64,000 bases of DNA from JAZDCJ01 sp036311985 (lineage in GTDB: Bacteria; Actinomycetota; Actinomycetes; Actinomycetales; Micrococcaceae): NCBI RefSeq assembly GCF_036311985.1, contig NZ_JAZDCJ010000001.1; one strand, given 5' to 3'. A program made the position numbers and the translations under genes. The notes beneath the pieces are model-generated. The model made no database searches and was not told the origin of the DNA. It worked only from the letters and a program-made list of their open reading frames with translations. Shown piece by piece: positions 32,679-41,016 of the stretch (position 1 is its first letter; every line of letters begins with the position of its first letter).

Positions 32679-33353
32679 CTACGCCTCACCGGGGTTGAGC
32701 CGTCCGCCCCGCTTCCGGGCGTGGAGCAGGAGGGTCGTCTCGATCGCCTCCGCGTCGCGGGTCCACTCGGACCGTGTCGTGAAGTCGTACAGTGCCGCGT
32801 TGGTCTCGAAGACGACGTCGGCCACGACGTGGCGCTCGCCGGCGACGGCCGCCGCGTAGCGGACCTGGGGATGAGAGGCCAGCGAGCGACCGAGCTGCTC
32901 GACCTTGTCGGGGGAGGCCTTGAGCCAGAGCATCGCCTCGACGGGCCGTCCGGCGACGAGCGGCTCGACGAGCGCCCGGATCTGCACCCGGCGGTTGGCG
33001 AGGATCCACTCGAGCCTGCGCGCCGCCGTCGTCTCCGAGGTCGACGCGCGCCGGGCGAGGGTCTCGATCGTGGCCCGGCCGTCCTCGAACAGGACGTCGG
33101 CGAGCCTCCGGTCGATGCCCTCGAGTGGTGCCTCCGGGATCATGCCCGAGGTCCCGGGAACAAGCGGCGTGGTCAGGGCATTGACCTGTTGCGGCGTCAG
33201 CGCTCCCAGGTTCCACTTGCCGAGCGTGCGGAAGTACCGCAGCACGGGGTAGCTGAACGCGCGGACCAGCCCGACGGTGGCAGGGATCTCGTGGGTGAGG
33301 ACGGGGCGCATCCGTCCGTGGTCGAACAGGAGCTCGGCGACGCAATCGGCCCC
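32679..33353 (-). pseudogene. Lrp/AsnC-family regulator missing its N-terminal DNA-binding domain
   Basis: The frame shows the end of a first ligand domain (ADCVAELLFDHGRM, then LRYFRTLGKWNLGAL). It continues into a complete second half, with HTH-like IDRRLADVLFEDGRATIETL and TSETTAARRLEWILANRRVQ and a final ligand domain. Double-length actinobacterial Lrp proteins begin with another HTH about 80 residues earlier; here homology stops near 33353, next to an unrelated small gene. ATG 33311 could still give 210 residues with only the second HTH. It lies 65 bases upstream of the DUF5058-M20 operon on the same strand and was probably its regulator. Confidence 0.6.
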
Positions 33354-33443
33354 TGTTGCGCCGGCGGGCCCGGGCGTACAGTTCGGTGTGGGGGAGCAAC
33401 CCCTGATTCCACGGGGACCCCGTTCCCAACGAGGAGGCACGCC

Positions 33444-33581
33444 ATGCCCATCAAGGATCCAGGCCGGCACCAGTCCAAGAAGGTCGGCAAGAGCATCAAG
33501 CAGAAGCGCGCGGAGAAGCGCGCCAAGGCCGCGGGGACCCCGCTCATCGACACGGGCAAGACGTCCCGCCAGCGGCACTGA
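33444..33581 (+). CDS. Small basic protein
   Basis: 45 residues, MPIKDPGRHQSKKVGKSIKQ and so on, with about a third lysine and arginine. GAGGAGG lies seven bases before the ATG, and a good terminator follows the stop, so this is a real gene with its own transcription unit. Proteins of this type are common in Arthrobacter relatives and may bind nucleic acid; no function is known. A TACAGT box near 33376 may be the promoter. Confidence 0.78.
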   Translation: MPIKDPGRHQSKKVGKSIKQKRAEKRAKAAGTPLIDTGKTSRQRH

Positions 33582-33587
33582 CACACG

Positions 33588-33620
33588 ACGGCGGGTCCGG
33601 GCTACCGGGCCCGCCGTTTC
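33588..33620 (+). terminator. Hairpin terminator after the small basic protein gene
   Basis: ACGGCGGGTCCGG (33588) pairs with CCGGGCCCGCCGT (33605), twelve of thirteen positions plus a G-T pair, with loop GCTA, followed by TTTC. Confidence 0.75.
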
Positions 33621-33688
33621 GCTGCCCGGCCGGCCCGCATCCCGCGGGCCCGGCATGACCGACGGAACGGACGGAGCAGGAGGAATCG

Positions 33689-34531
33689 ATGGATGCCATC
33701 ACGGACTGGATCGAGGAGGAGGACGGCCGCTGCCTGGTGGTCGTGGAGGCACGGATCGCCGCGGCGGCGGAGGCGGTCTGGGAGTCGGTGGGGACCGGGC
33801 CCGGCTACACGGCGTGGTTCGTGCCGGCCGAGGTCGAGCCCGGCGAGGGCGGTGGTGTCACGATGCACCACGGGAGCTTCGGTGACTCCGAGGGCACCAT
33901 CACGGCATGGGACCCGCCGCGCCGGATCTCCTACGACGAAGGAGGGTGGTTGGGCGAGGACACCCCGGTGCCGCCGTGGTCCACGGAGGTCGATGTGGAG
34001 GATCCGGGCGACAATGCGCCGCTGGTGGTGCGCCTGACCTCTGGCCTGTTGGAGGACGGGCCGCGCTGGAGGGAGCAGATCCTGCCGACGCGTGAAGGAT
34101 GGGTGGGCGCGGTGCGGATGCTCCGCGAATACCACACGCACTTCGCCGGGCTTCCTGCGGCCCAGTTCATCGTCCAGGTCGAGCCGGGCGGGAACGACGT
34201 CGTGACCGGGGTGGGTTCCCTGGACGACGGCGGTGTCCCCGGCCCAGTCCCCGACCTCGCCGAGGCGGCGGGGCTGGCCGGGGTGGAAGCGGGTCGTCCG
34301 GCTGTCACGGCCCCTGGCGTGCCGCCGCTGGCCGGGACGGTGATCGCCCAGGATCCCGGATCCGTGACGCTGCGGGTCGACGGCGCGGGGATCTACGAGT
34401 TCGGCACGGCCGAGTTCGGCCCGACGCGCATGCTCACGGTGCGGGGCTACCTCTACGGGGTCGACGCGGCCGAGCGCGCGGCCGCCGAGGAGCGGCCCTG
34501 GCGGGACTGGGTCGAGTCGCTCCTGCGCTGA
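33689..34531 (+). CDS. SRPBCC (AHSA1-like) protein
   Basis: 280 residues with AGGAGG before the ATG. The first half has LVVVEARIAAAAEAVWESVG, YTAWFVPAEVEPGEGGGV and IVAWD-like WDPPRRISYDEGG, the AHSA1 type of the START/Bet v1 fold. The second half, with a linker rich in Gly/Val/Pro, ends in a smaller domain (IYEFGTAEFGPTRMLTVRGY). Such proteins bind hydrophobic ligands or assist HSP90; none of this can be specified here. Confidence 0.78.
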   Translation: MDAITDWIEEEDGRCLVVVEARIAAAAEAVWESVGTGPGYTAWFVPAEVEPGEGGGVTMHHGSFGDSEGTITAWDPPRRISYDEGGWLGEDTPVPPWSTEVDVEDPGDNAPLVVRLTSGLLEDGPRWREQILPTREGWVGAVRMLREYHTHFAGLPAAQFIVQVEPGGNDVVTGVGSLDDGGVPGPVPDLAEAAGLAGVEAGRPAVTAPGVPPLAGTVIAQDPGSVTLRVDGAGIYEFGTAEFGPTRMLTVRGYLYGVDAAERAAAEERPWRDWVESLLR

Positions 34532-34601
34532 CGGGACCGATGGGCCGGGCGGTCTCCGGCCGCCACGGCGTCCGTGCACCGGGAGGCATCGAGTGCTGCT
34601 C

Positions 34602-34629
34602 CAATCCGTCGCCCTTCCCGCTCCGAACT
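34602..34629 (+). promoter_or_regulatory. SigK-type promoter of the fasciclin-sigK-rskA operon
   Basis: CAATCC, a 16-base spacer, then CGAACT. From memory, mycobacterial SigK promoters read CCATCC, 16 bases, CGAATT, so each half matches at five of six. A second copy with the same spacing lies before the molybdopterin oxidoreductase gene. Confidence 0.65.
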
Positions 34630-34707
34630 GCCGTGCGACAGCCCGTACCGGAGACGGAAACGGGATCCCACGGCGGGCAACCGCCGATCGGTTGAAGGAG
34701 CATCATC

Positions 34708-35391
34708 ATGAAGACCCTGAACCGCAGGTTCGCAGGAGCCCTCGGAATCGTCGCCATCGCCGGACTGGGCCTGACGGCTTGTGCCGGCGGTGCCGATCCG
34801 GGCCAGGATCCGTCCTCGCCGGAGGGCGGCAATGCCACGTCGGCCCCGGCATCCGCTCCGGCGACTTCGGAAGCCGCCATGGATCCGGCTGCCGGCCTGG
34901 TCGGCCCCGGCTGTGCCGCCTATGCGGAGCAGGTGCCGGACGGCGCCGGATCCGTCGAGGGCATGGCCTTGGATCCCGTGGCCGTAGCCGCGTCCAACAA
35001 CCCGCTGCTGACGACCCTGACGTCGGCCGTCTCCGGCGAGCTGAACCCGGACGTCGACCTCGTCGACACGCTCAATGGCGACGAGTTCACCGTGTTCGCC
35101 CCCGTCGACGAGGCGTTCGCCGCCATCCCCGAGGCGGATCTGACAGGCGTCGTCGAGGACTCGGAGATGCTCTCGAGCGTCCTCACCTACCACGTGGTCC
35201 CCGGCCAGCTCACTCCCGACGAGGTCATGGGCCTGCAGGCGACCGTTCAAGGGGCGGACGTCGAGGTGACCGGAAGCGGTGACTCCTTGATGGTCAACGA
35301 CGCCAACGTCATCTGCGGCGGCGTGAAGACGGCGAACGCCACCGTCTACCTGATCGACGCGGTCCTGATGCCGCCGGCAGAGACGAAGTAG
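34708..35391 (+). CDS. Fasciclin-domain lipoprotein (MPT70/MPT83-like)
   Basis: 227 residues with GAAGGAGC upstream. The signal peptide ends in the lipobox LTAC (residues 20-25), followed by a Ser/Pro/Ala linker. The fasciclin domain has VAVAASNNPLLTTLTSAV, TVFAPVDEAFAAIPEADLTG, LSSVLTYHVVPGQLTPDEV and INDANVICGGVKTANATVYL-type strands. In mycobacteria MPT70 and MPT83 share this domain and are the main SigK targets, which matches the promoter and the adjacent sigK gene. Likely a surface protein involved in adhesion or thiol chemistry. Confidence 0.88.
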   Translation: MKTLNRRFAGALGIVAIAGLGLTACAGGADPGQDPSSPEGGNATSAPASAPATSEAAMDPAAGLVGPGCAAYAEQVPDGAGSVEGMALDPVAVAASNNPLLTTLTSAVSGELNPDVDLVDTLNGDEFTVFAPVDEAFAAIPEADLTGVVEDSEMLSSVLTYHVVPGQLTPDEVMGLQATVQGADVEVTGSGDSLMVNDANVICGGVKTANATVYLIDAVLMPPAETK

Positions 35392-35496
35392 CCCGCCGTT
35401 ACGGCGGTCGGCCGGACCCGGGGGACCGCGCCGACCGCCTCGGCACGCCGCGCCACATGCCGCGAGGACACACTGAAGCAGGAGGAGGGGTGGGAC

Positions 35497-36105
35497 ATGG
35501 ACTACGGGCATGAGAGCGTGGACCCCATGCGCTTTCCACGGATCCGGATCGCGGCGGAGCGGCCGCCGACCCAGGAAGATCTGCTGCGCCGTGTTGCCTT
35601 GGGGGACGAGGACGCCTTCGAGGCCCTCTACGACGCCGTGGCACCCGTGGTCTTCGGCCTGGTCCGCCGCATCGTCCGCGATCCGTCGCAGAGCGAGGAA
35701 GTGGCACAGGAGATCTTCGTCGAGGTCTGGCAGAAGGCCGTCCTCTTCGATGCGGATCGCGGCAAGGCGCTGTCGTGGATCTGTACCGTGGCGCATCGCC
35801 GGGCCGTCGACCGGGTCCGTGCGAGCCAGGCCAGCCGTGACCGGGACCTCCGCCAGGGGATCAAGGAGTTCCAGGAATCCTACGACGACGTCCAGGACCA
35901 GGCTGTCCTACGGGCCGACGGCGAGCGCGTGCTCAAGGCCCTCGACTCCCTGACGCAGGCCCAAGGCGATGCCATCCGCCTGGCCTACTACGGCGGCTAC
36001 ACGCACCAAGAGGTCGCTGGACTGCTGCAGGTCCCGGTGGGGACCGTGAAAACGCGGATCCGCGATGGAATGATCAGACTACGGGACATGATGGGGGTGG
36101 CGTGA
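35497..36105 (+). CDS. sigK: ECF sigma factor SigK
   Basis: 202 residues, GCAGGAGGAGGGG upstream. Region 2 is FEALYDAVAPVVFGLVRRIV and VAQEIFVEVWQKAVLFDADRG; region 4 is LDSLTQAQGDAIRLAYYGGY and VPVGTVKTRIRDGMIRLR. The next gene is its anti-sigma factor RskA, the arrangement known from Mycobacterium tuberculosis sigK-rskA. It lies in one transcription unit with the fasciclin gene and therefore is probably autoregulated from the 34602 promoter. Confidence 0.88.
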   Translation: MDYGHESVDPMRFPRIRIAAERPPTQEDLLRRVALGDEDAFEALYDAVAPVVFGLVRRIVRDPSQSEEVAQEIFVEVWQKAVLFDADRGKALSWICTVAHRRAVDRVRASQASRDRDLRQGIKEFQESYDDVQDQAVLRADGERVLKALDSLTQAQGDAIRLAYYGGYTHQEVAGLLQVPVGTVKTRIRDGMIRLRDMMGVA

Positions 36106-36980
36106 TGGAAGAGAAGGACTGCCGGATGACCGGCGTGCACGCCCTCAACGCGCTGGGTGATGGTGAACGGGAGGCGTTCGAGCGGCATGCCGCCGCGTCC
36201 CCGGAGAGCGCGCAGGAAGCCCGCGAGCTCGCGGAGACCGCGGCACTGCTGGCCTTGGGAACGCCCGAAGTCACCCCTCCTCCGAGGCTCAAGAAGAGCG
36301 TCATGGACGCCATCCGCAGCACGCGGCAGCTGCCCGCGGTCGCCGCCCCGGCCGACGCCGATGACGGTGTCGACACCGACGCCGACGCCGGCTCGAGCGA
36401 TCCCGAGACAGCCCCGGCCATGGAGTCCCCACGACCCCCCTCGTCCGCGCCGCCCGCCGCCAGCCCCGGCTCGGAGGCACCGACGGGGCCGGCGGTGCCG
36501 GCGGCGACCAAATGGTGGGCCCTCGCGGCCGGGCTGCTGCTGCTCGCGACGGGTGGCCTCGCCGGTGTCGTGGCCGTGCAGCAGAACGAGCAGTCCCGCC
36601 TGCAGGAGCAGCTGACGGCCGCCCAGTCCAGCCAGGCCGCCCTCCATCAGCTCTTCGCGTCGAGCGACCTGAAGACGGCGGTCCAGCGCCTGGACGACGG
36701 AGCCACGGTGAGCCTGAGCTACTCGGCGGCCGAAGGCATGATGGCGGTCTCGACCCGCGGGCTGCCCGAACCGCCGAGCGGCCACGGCTACGAGCTGTGG
36801 CTGATCTCGGGCGACGGCGCGACCCCCGCGGGCATGCTCAGCGCGGAGGCCGTGTCCGCGGCCGAGCCGACGATGGTCACCGGCCCCATGGAGGGGGTCA
36901 CGCACTTCGGCATCACGGTCGAGCCCGAAGGCGGTTCCCCGGCGCCCACGACCGACCCGATCGTGTTGCAGGAGCTGTAG
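36102..36980 (+). CDS. rskA: Anti-sigma-K factor RskA
   Basis: 292 residues if the GTG at 36102 is used; the ATG at 36105 overlaps the sigK stop as GTGATG. The N-terminal anti-sigma domain is VHALNALGDGEREAFERHAA and AQEARELAETAALLALGTP. A Pro/Ala linker leads to one membrane segment (WWALAAGLLLLATGGLAGVV), then a secreted RskA C-terminal domain with VSLSYSAAEGMMAVSTRGLP and GHGYELWLIS. It holds SigK at the membrane until regulated proteolysis releases it. Confidence 0.9.
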   Translation: MMEEKDCRMTGVHALNALGDGEREAFERHAAASPESAQEARELAETAALLALGTPEVTPPPRLKKSVMDAIRSTRQLPAVAAPADADDGVDTDADAGSSDPETAPAMESPRPPSSAPPAASPGSEAPTGPAVPAATKWWALAAGLLLLATGGLAGVVAVQQNEQSRLQEQLTAAQSSQAALHQLFASSDLKTAVQRLDDGATVSLSYSAAEGMMAVSTRGLPEPPSGHGYELWLISGDGATPAGMLSAEAVSAAEPTMVTGPMEGVTHFGITVEPEGGSPAPTTDPIVLQEL

Positions 36981-36989
36981 GCTTCCCGT

Positions 36990-37781
36990 ATGCGGGAACT
37001 GGTGCTGGCCCTCCGGGTCGGGGGAGCGATCGCGATCTTCGCCGCCCTCACCGCGCAGCTGATCAACACCGTCAACTTCGAGTCGGCCGGCGCGGGCCAC
37101 ACCGCCTTCGTGGCCGTGAACTTCTTCAGCTTCTTCACGGTCGAGTCGAATCTGATCGCCGCCGCCGTGCTGGCCACGGCGGCGGCCTACTCGCTCGGAT
37201 CGCTTCCGGAGCCGGCCTGGCTGGGGCCGGTCCGGGCCGCGGCGACGACCTACATGGTCACGACGGGCGTCGTCTACAACCTGCTGCTTCGGGGCGTGGA
37301 GCTGCCGATCGGCTCTGTCGTCGCCTGGTCCAACGAGATCCTCCACGTCGCGGGACCCGTCATCGTCGCGCTCGACTGGCTCGTGGCGCCGGGGCGCCGC
37401 CGGCTGCCGCCGCGCACCCTCGCTGGGATCGTCGTCTTCCCGATCGCATGGGCCGCCTACACGCTGGTCCGCGGTGCTCTGACCATCGATCCGCGCACCG
37501 ATGGGCACTGGTACCCGTACCCGTTCCTGAACCCGGGGACGTCGGCGAACGGCTACGCCTCGGTGGCGTTCTACATCCTGCTCATCGCCGCGGTCATCTG
37601 CGTCGTCGGCTCGGGCGTCGTCCGGATCGGTGCCGCGGCCCGGGAACGGGCTGCCGCGGAGGACCTCGCGGACGCCACGGAATACCCGCAGGAGGCGCAC
37701 GACGCCGGGGCCCCGCCCACGCGCGCCGCCCGCCCCGGGCAGGGGGAACCGCGGGCGGGACAGCGGGCGACGCGGGAGTAG
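36990..37781 (+). CDS. Pr6Pr-family membrane protein
   Basis: 263 residues, about six membrane segments, with NFESAGAGHTAFVAVNFFSF and TVESNLIAAAVLATAAAYSL typical of the Pr6Pr group. A TAGGCT box overlapping the rskA stop codon lies six bases before the ATG, so it may have its own leaderless transcript besides read-through from sigK. C-terminal tail holds a dispersed repeat (HDAGAPPTRA). Its position next to the molybdopterin enzyme is conserved in related organisms in my recollection; function unknown. Confidence 0.78.
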   Translation: MRELVLALRVGGAIAIFAALTAQLINTVNFESAGAGHTAFVAVNFFSFFTVESNLIAAAVLATAAAYSLGSLPEPAWLGPVRAAATTYMVTTGVVYNLLLRGVELPIGSVVAWSNEILHVAGPVIVALDWLVAPGRRRLPPRTLAGIVVFPIAWAAYTLVRGALTIDPRTDGHWYPYPFLNPGTSANGYASVAFYILLIAAVICVVGSGVVRIGAAARERAAAEDLADATEYPQEAHDAGAPPTRAARPGQGEPRAGQRATRE

Positions 37782-37862
37782 GCGGCTGCCCGTCGCGCCC
37801 GGGGCCCGAGGTGCTCTCCGCCGTGGCGCTTTCCTCCATGGCGCATCCGGGGGATCCTGATC

Positions 37863-37890
37863 CCATCCGTTCCGCCCGCGGCTCCGAACC
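37863..37890 (+). promoter_or_regulatory. SigK-type promoter of the molybdopterin oxidoreductase
   Basis: CCATCC, 16 bases, then CGAACC. The -35 half is identical to the mycobacterial consensus, and the last four spacer bases plus CGAAC (GCTCCGAAC) equal those of the fasciclin promoter. The start codon is 33 bases further. Confidence 0.65.
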
Positions 37891-37922
37891 GGATCCGACC
37901 GCAACGGGAAGGCAGGCTCATC

Positions 37923-39512
37923 ATGAACCACGCGCACGGAATGGGCTCCAAGCGGCCCTGGCCCTTTGCCGTCGCCGGGCTGGCCTCCGCCGCACTCCTG
38001 TTCGGAACGGCCGAGCTCGTCTCCGCGTTCTTCGGCGGATCGTCGTCGCCCATGGTGGCGATGGGCGGGTCGTTCATCGACATCACGCCGCCCTGGCTCA
38101 AGGACCTCGCCATCGGCTTGTTCGGGACCGCGGACAAGATCGCGCTCTTCGTGTCCATCGCCCTCGTCGCCGCGGTGGCCGCGGCGGGGATCGGCCTGCT
38201 CTCGAGGCGCCGTCCGAATGCCGCCTACGCAGCCATCGCGGCCCTCGGCGTCGCCATGTCCGCGAGCGTCCTGAGCCGTCCGGCGACCGGGCCGCTCGAC
38301 GTCGTGCCGACCATCGTCGGCGTGTTCTCCGGCCTCGCCGCGTTGGCCTTCCTGCGCCCCCGGGCCGAGGCCGCCCTGCAGGAGGGACCGGTGGCCATTG
38401 AACTGCGTGCGGAAGGCGGGGCCCCGGCGTCGTCCGGCGGGTCCGGGAGGCGGGCCTTCCTGGCCTGGGCCGGTGCGGCGGCGCTCCTGGCCGCGGCGGG
38501 AACGCTCGCCGGGCGCGCCGCCTCGGGGGTCCGCAACCTGGCGGCGGCGACGCGGGACGCGCTCCGCCTGCCTGCGCCCGCGAGCCCCGCGCCTCCGCTG
38601 CCCGGCGGCCTCGAACCGGGAATCGAGGGCATGCCGCCGTGGCAGAGCCCAAACACGGGCTTCTACCGGATCGACACGGCGCTCGTCGTGCCGGAAGTGG
38701 ATCCCTCGACGTGGTCGCTGCGCGTCCACGGTCTCGTCGAGGAGGAGTTCACGCTCGGCTTCGACGAGCTCCTAGCCCTCGAGCTCGAGGAGGCCTGGGT
38801 GACCCTGACGTGCGTCTCCAACCCCGTCGGCGGCGATCTGGCCGGCAACGCCCGCTGGCTCGGCTACCCGGTGCGCAAGCTCCTGGACCGCGCCCGCCCG
38901 CTCGACGAGGCGGACATGGTCCTGTCCACGAGCATCGACGGTTTCTCCGCCTCGACCCCGCTCGAGGTGCTGACCGACGAGCGGGATGCGCTGCTCGCCG
39001 TCGGCATGAACGGCGAGCCGCTGCCGCTGCAGCACGGCTTCCCGGTGCGGCTCGTGGTCCCCGGACTCTACGGCTATGTCTCGGCCACGAAGTGGGTCGT
39101 CGACCTGGAAGTGACCCGTTTCGACGAGAAGACGGCCTACTGGACGGACCGGGGCTGGTCCGATCGAGGGCCCATCAAGCTCGCCTCCAGGATCGACGTG
39201 CCCCGCGGGTTCGCGCGCGTCCCGGCCGGTTCCGTGGCCCTCGGCGGGACCGCGTGGGCGCAGCAGCGCGGGATCTCCGGCGTGCAGGTGCGGATCGACG
39301 ACGGCGACTGGGTGGAGGCCGAGCTCGCCGCCGAGGCCTCCGTCGACACGTGGAGGCAGTGGTCCTACGCGTGGGCCGACGCCGCGCCGGGCCGGCACAC
39401 CGTCACGGTGCGCGCCGTCGACGGGGACGGCGAAGCGCAGACGGCCGAGCGGGCCGACCCGGTCCCGGACGGGGCCTCGGGATGGCATTCGGTGACCTTC
39501 ACGGTCGAGTAG
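37923..39512 (+). CDS. Membrane-anchored molybdopterin-dependent oxidoreductase (SUOX-like)
   Basis: 529 residues, GGGAAGG upstream. Four or five N-terminal membrane segments cover residues 10-200 (PWPFAVAGLASAALLFGTAE and others). A sulfite-oxidase-type Mo-cofactor domain follows, with WSLRVHGLVEEEFTLGFDEL, the cofactor-ligand cysteine in WVTLTCVSNPVGGDL, and RLVVPGLYGYVSATKWVVDL. The last part is a Mo-co dimerisation domain (VRIDDGDWVEAELAAEA). This family is thought to act on sulfoxides outside the membrane. The SigK-type promoter suggests envelope-redox control. Confidence 0.88.
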   Translation: MNHAHGMGSKRPWPFAVAGLASAALLFGTAELVSAFFGGSSSPMVAMGGSFIDITPPWLKDLAIGLFGTADKIALFVSIALVAAVAAAGIGLLSRRRPNAAYAAIAALGVAMSASVLSRPATGPLDVVPTIVGVFSGLAALAFLRPRAEAALQEGPVAIELRAEGGAPASSGGSGRRAFLAWAGAAALLAAAGTLAGRAASGVRNLAAATRDALRLPAPASPAPPLPGGLEPGIEGMPPWQSPNTGFYRIDTALVVPEVDPSTWSLRVHGLVEEEFTLGFDELLALELEEAWVTLTCVSNPVGGDLAGNARWLGYPVRKLLDRARPLDEADMVLSTSIDGFSASTPLEVLTDERDALLAVGMNGEPLPLQHGFPVRLVVPGLYGYVSATKWVVDLEVTRFDEKTAYWTDRGWSDRGPIKLASRIDVPRGFARVPAGSVALGGTAWAQQRGISGVQVRIDDGDWVEAELAAEASVDTWRQWSYAWADAAPGRHTVTVRAVDGDGEAQTAERADPVPDGASGWHSVTFTVE

Positions 39513-39606
39513 TCCGGCGTCGGGGCATCAGGGAGGTGTCCGGCAGGTAAACCACACACGTCGGCGCCGCGGGCGGCGGACTGTGGCGCGCGACACCTTT
39601 CCGGCA

Positions 39607-39640
39607 TAGGGTCTAGTCACAGAGGCCGTTGGCCTGTGAC
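39607..39640 (+). promoter_or_regulatory. Promoter plus inverted repeat before the sugar ABC operon
   Basis: A TAGGGT -10 box (39607-39612) is followed by GTCACAGAGGCC (39616) and GGCCTGTGAC (39631), an imperfect inverted repeat at the expected transcription start. It is a candidate operator for a LacI- or ROK-type regulator, none of which lies nearby. Confidence 0.5.
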
Positions 39641-39699
39641 AGGTGCCGACGGTCTTGGACACGAGAAGTGTGGACAAGACGATCTGGAGGCCTGTGACA

Positions 39700-41016
39700 A
39701 TGCCCAAGAATCAACCACCCGCGGCGGCCCGCCGCCGGCGTCGTGCCACCGTGGTGGCCGTCGCAGCGGCGGGCCTCCTGCTGTCCGGGTGCGGCCCGGC
39801 GGAGGAAGGGCCGCCGGTCCTGACCTGGTACATCAACCCGGACGACGGCGGACAGGCGGCGCTCGCGCAGAAGTGCACCGCCGACGCGGGCGGCGACTAC
39901 CGCATCGAGGTCACGCTCCTGCCGTCCGACGCCTCGTCCCAGCGCGAACAGCTCGCCCGGCGCCTCGCCGCCGGCGACACCTCGCTCGACATCATGAGCC
40001 TCGACCCGCCCTTCATTCCCGAACTCGCCGAGCCCGGATTCCTGGCTCCCGTCCCCGCCGACGTCGCCCAGCGCACCACCGGGAACACGCTCGAGGGCGC
40101 GCTCGCCGGGGCGATGTGGAAGGACGAGCTCGTCACGGTCCCGTTCTGGGCCAATACGCAGATCCTCTGGTACCGCAAATCGGTCGCCGAGGCCGCGGGG
40201 CTGGACATGTCGGGCTCCGTCACGTGGGACCAGATCATCGACGCCGCCCGCGACCAGGACAAGCACCTCGGCGTCCAGGGGGCCAGGGCCGAGTCGATGA
40301 CGGTATGGGTCAACGCGCTCATCGAATCCAGCGGGGAGAACATCGTGACCAACCCGGAGGCGACGGCCGACGAGGTCCGGCTCGGCCTCGAATCGGAGGC
40401 GGGGCGCAAGGCCGCGGAGATCGTCTCCACGATCGGCCGGGAGGGCCTCGGCGGTCCCGGCCTGCCGACCCAGGCGGAAAACGAGTCGATGCTGCAGTTC
40501 CAGGGCCAACGCGGCTCGTTCATGGTCAACTGGCCGTTCGTCTGGCCCGCGACCAACGCCGGCGTCGACGCGGGCAACCTCGACGCCTCGCTCATCGAGG
40601 ACATCGGCTGGGGCGTCTACCCGCAGACGGTCGAAGGCACGCCGTCCGCGCCGCCGCTCGGCGGCATCAACCTGGGGGTGGGGTCCGAGAGCCGGAACCC
40701 GGAGCTCGCGTACCAGGCGATCGAGTGCATCGTCTCGACGGAGAACCAGGTGGAGTACTTCGTGACCAACGGCAACCCGCCGTCGGACTCCACGGCCTAC
40801 GACGACCCGTCGATCATCGAGCAGTTCCCGATGGCCGAGACCATCCGCGAGTCGCTCGACCAGTCGGCGCCGCGCCCGCAGACCCCGTACTACAACGAGG
40901 TCTCCACGGGGATCCAGCAGAACTGGGCCCCGCCGTCGGGCGTTGATCCCGACACGACGCCGAAGAACACTTCCGACTTCATCACCGAGGTCCTGAGAGG
41001 GGAGAGGCTGCTGTGA
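39700..41016 (+). CDS. Sugar ABC transporter substrate-binding lipoprotein (LpqY-like)
   Basis: 438 residues from ATG 39700, nine bases after GGAGG; GTG 39694 is too close. After an Arg-rich head the signal VAVAAAGLLLSGC ends in a lipobox. The mature protein begins TWYINPDDGGQAALAQKCTA and has DASSQREQLARRLAAGDTSLDI, like trehalose-binding LpqY of mycobacteria. First gene of a four-gene importer, coupled by GTGA to the first permease. Trehalose or a related disaccharide is likely but not proven. Confidence 0.87.
   Translation: MPKNQPPAAARRRRRATVVAVAAAGLLLSGCGPAEEGPPVLTWYINPDDGGQAALAQKCTADAGGDYRIEVTLLPSDASSQREQLARRLAAGDTSLDIMSLDPPFIPELAEPGFLAPVPADVAQRTTGNTLEGALAGAMWKDELVTVPFWANTQILWYRKSVAEAAGLDMSGSVTWDQIIDAARDQDKHLGVQGARAESMTVWVNALIESSGENIVTNPEATADEVRLGLESEAGRKAAEIVSTIGREGLGGPGLPTQAENESMLQFQGQRGSFMVNWPFVWPATNAGVDAGNLDASLIEDIGWGVYPQTVEGTPSAPPLGGINLGVGSESRNPELAYQAIECIVSTENQVEYFVTNGNPPSDSTAYDDPSIIEQFPMAETIRESLDQSAPRPQTPYYNEVSTGIQQNWAPPSGVDPDTTPKNTSDFITEVLRGERLL

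Noticed and set aside
35997..38729. A 910-codon minus-strand frame over the SigK locus
   Set aside because: Antisense shadow of rskA, the Pr6Pr gene and the molybdopterin oxidoreductase; composition is only Arg/Gly/Pro/Ala.
39731..39749. Extra copy of the dispersed repeat in the LpqY-like gene
   Set aside because: The match (GCCGGCGTCGTGCC) falls in an Arg-rich signal-peptide head where such codons are expected; not counted.
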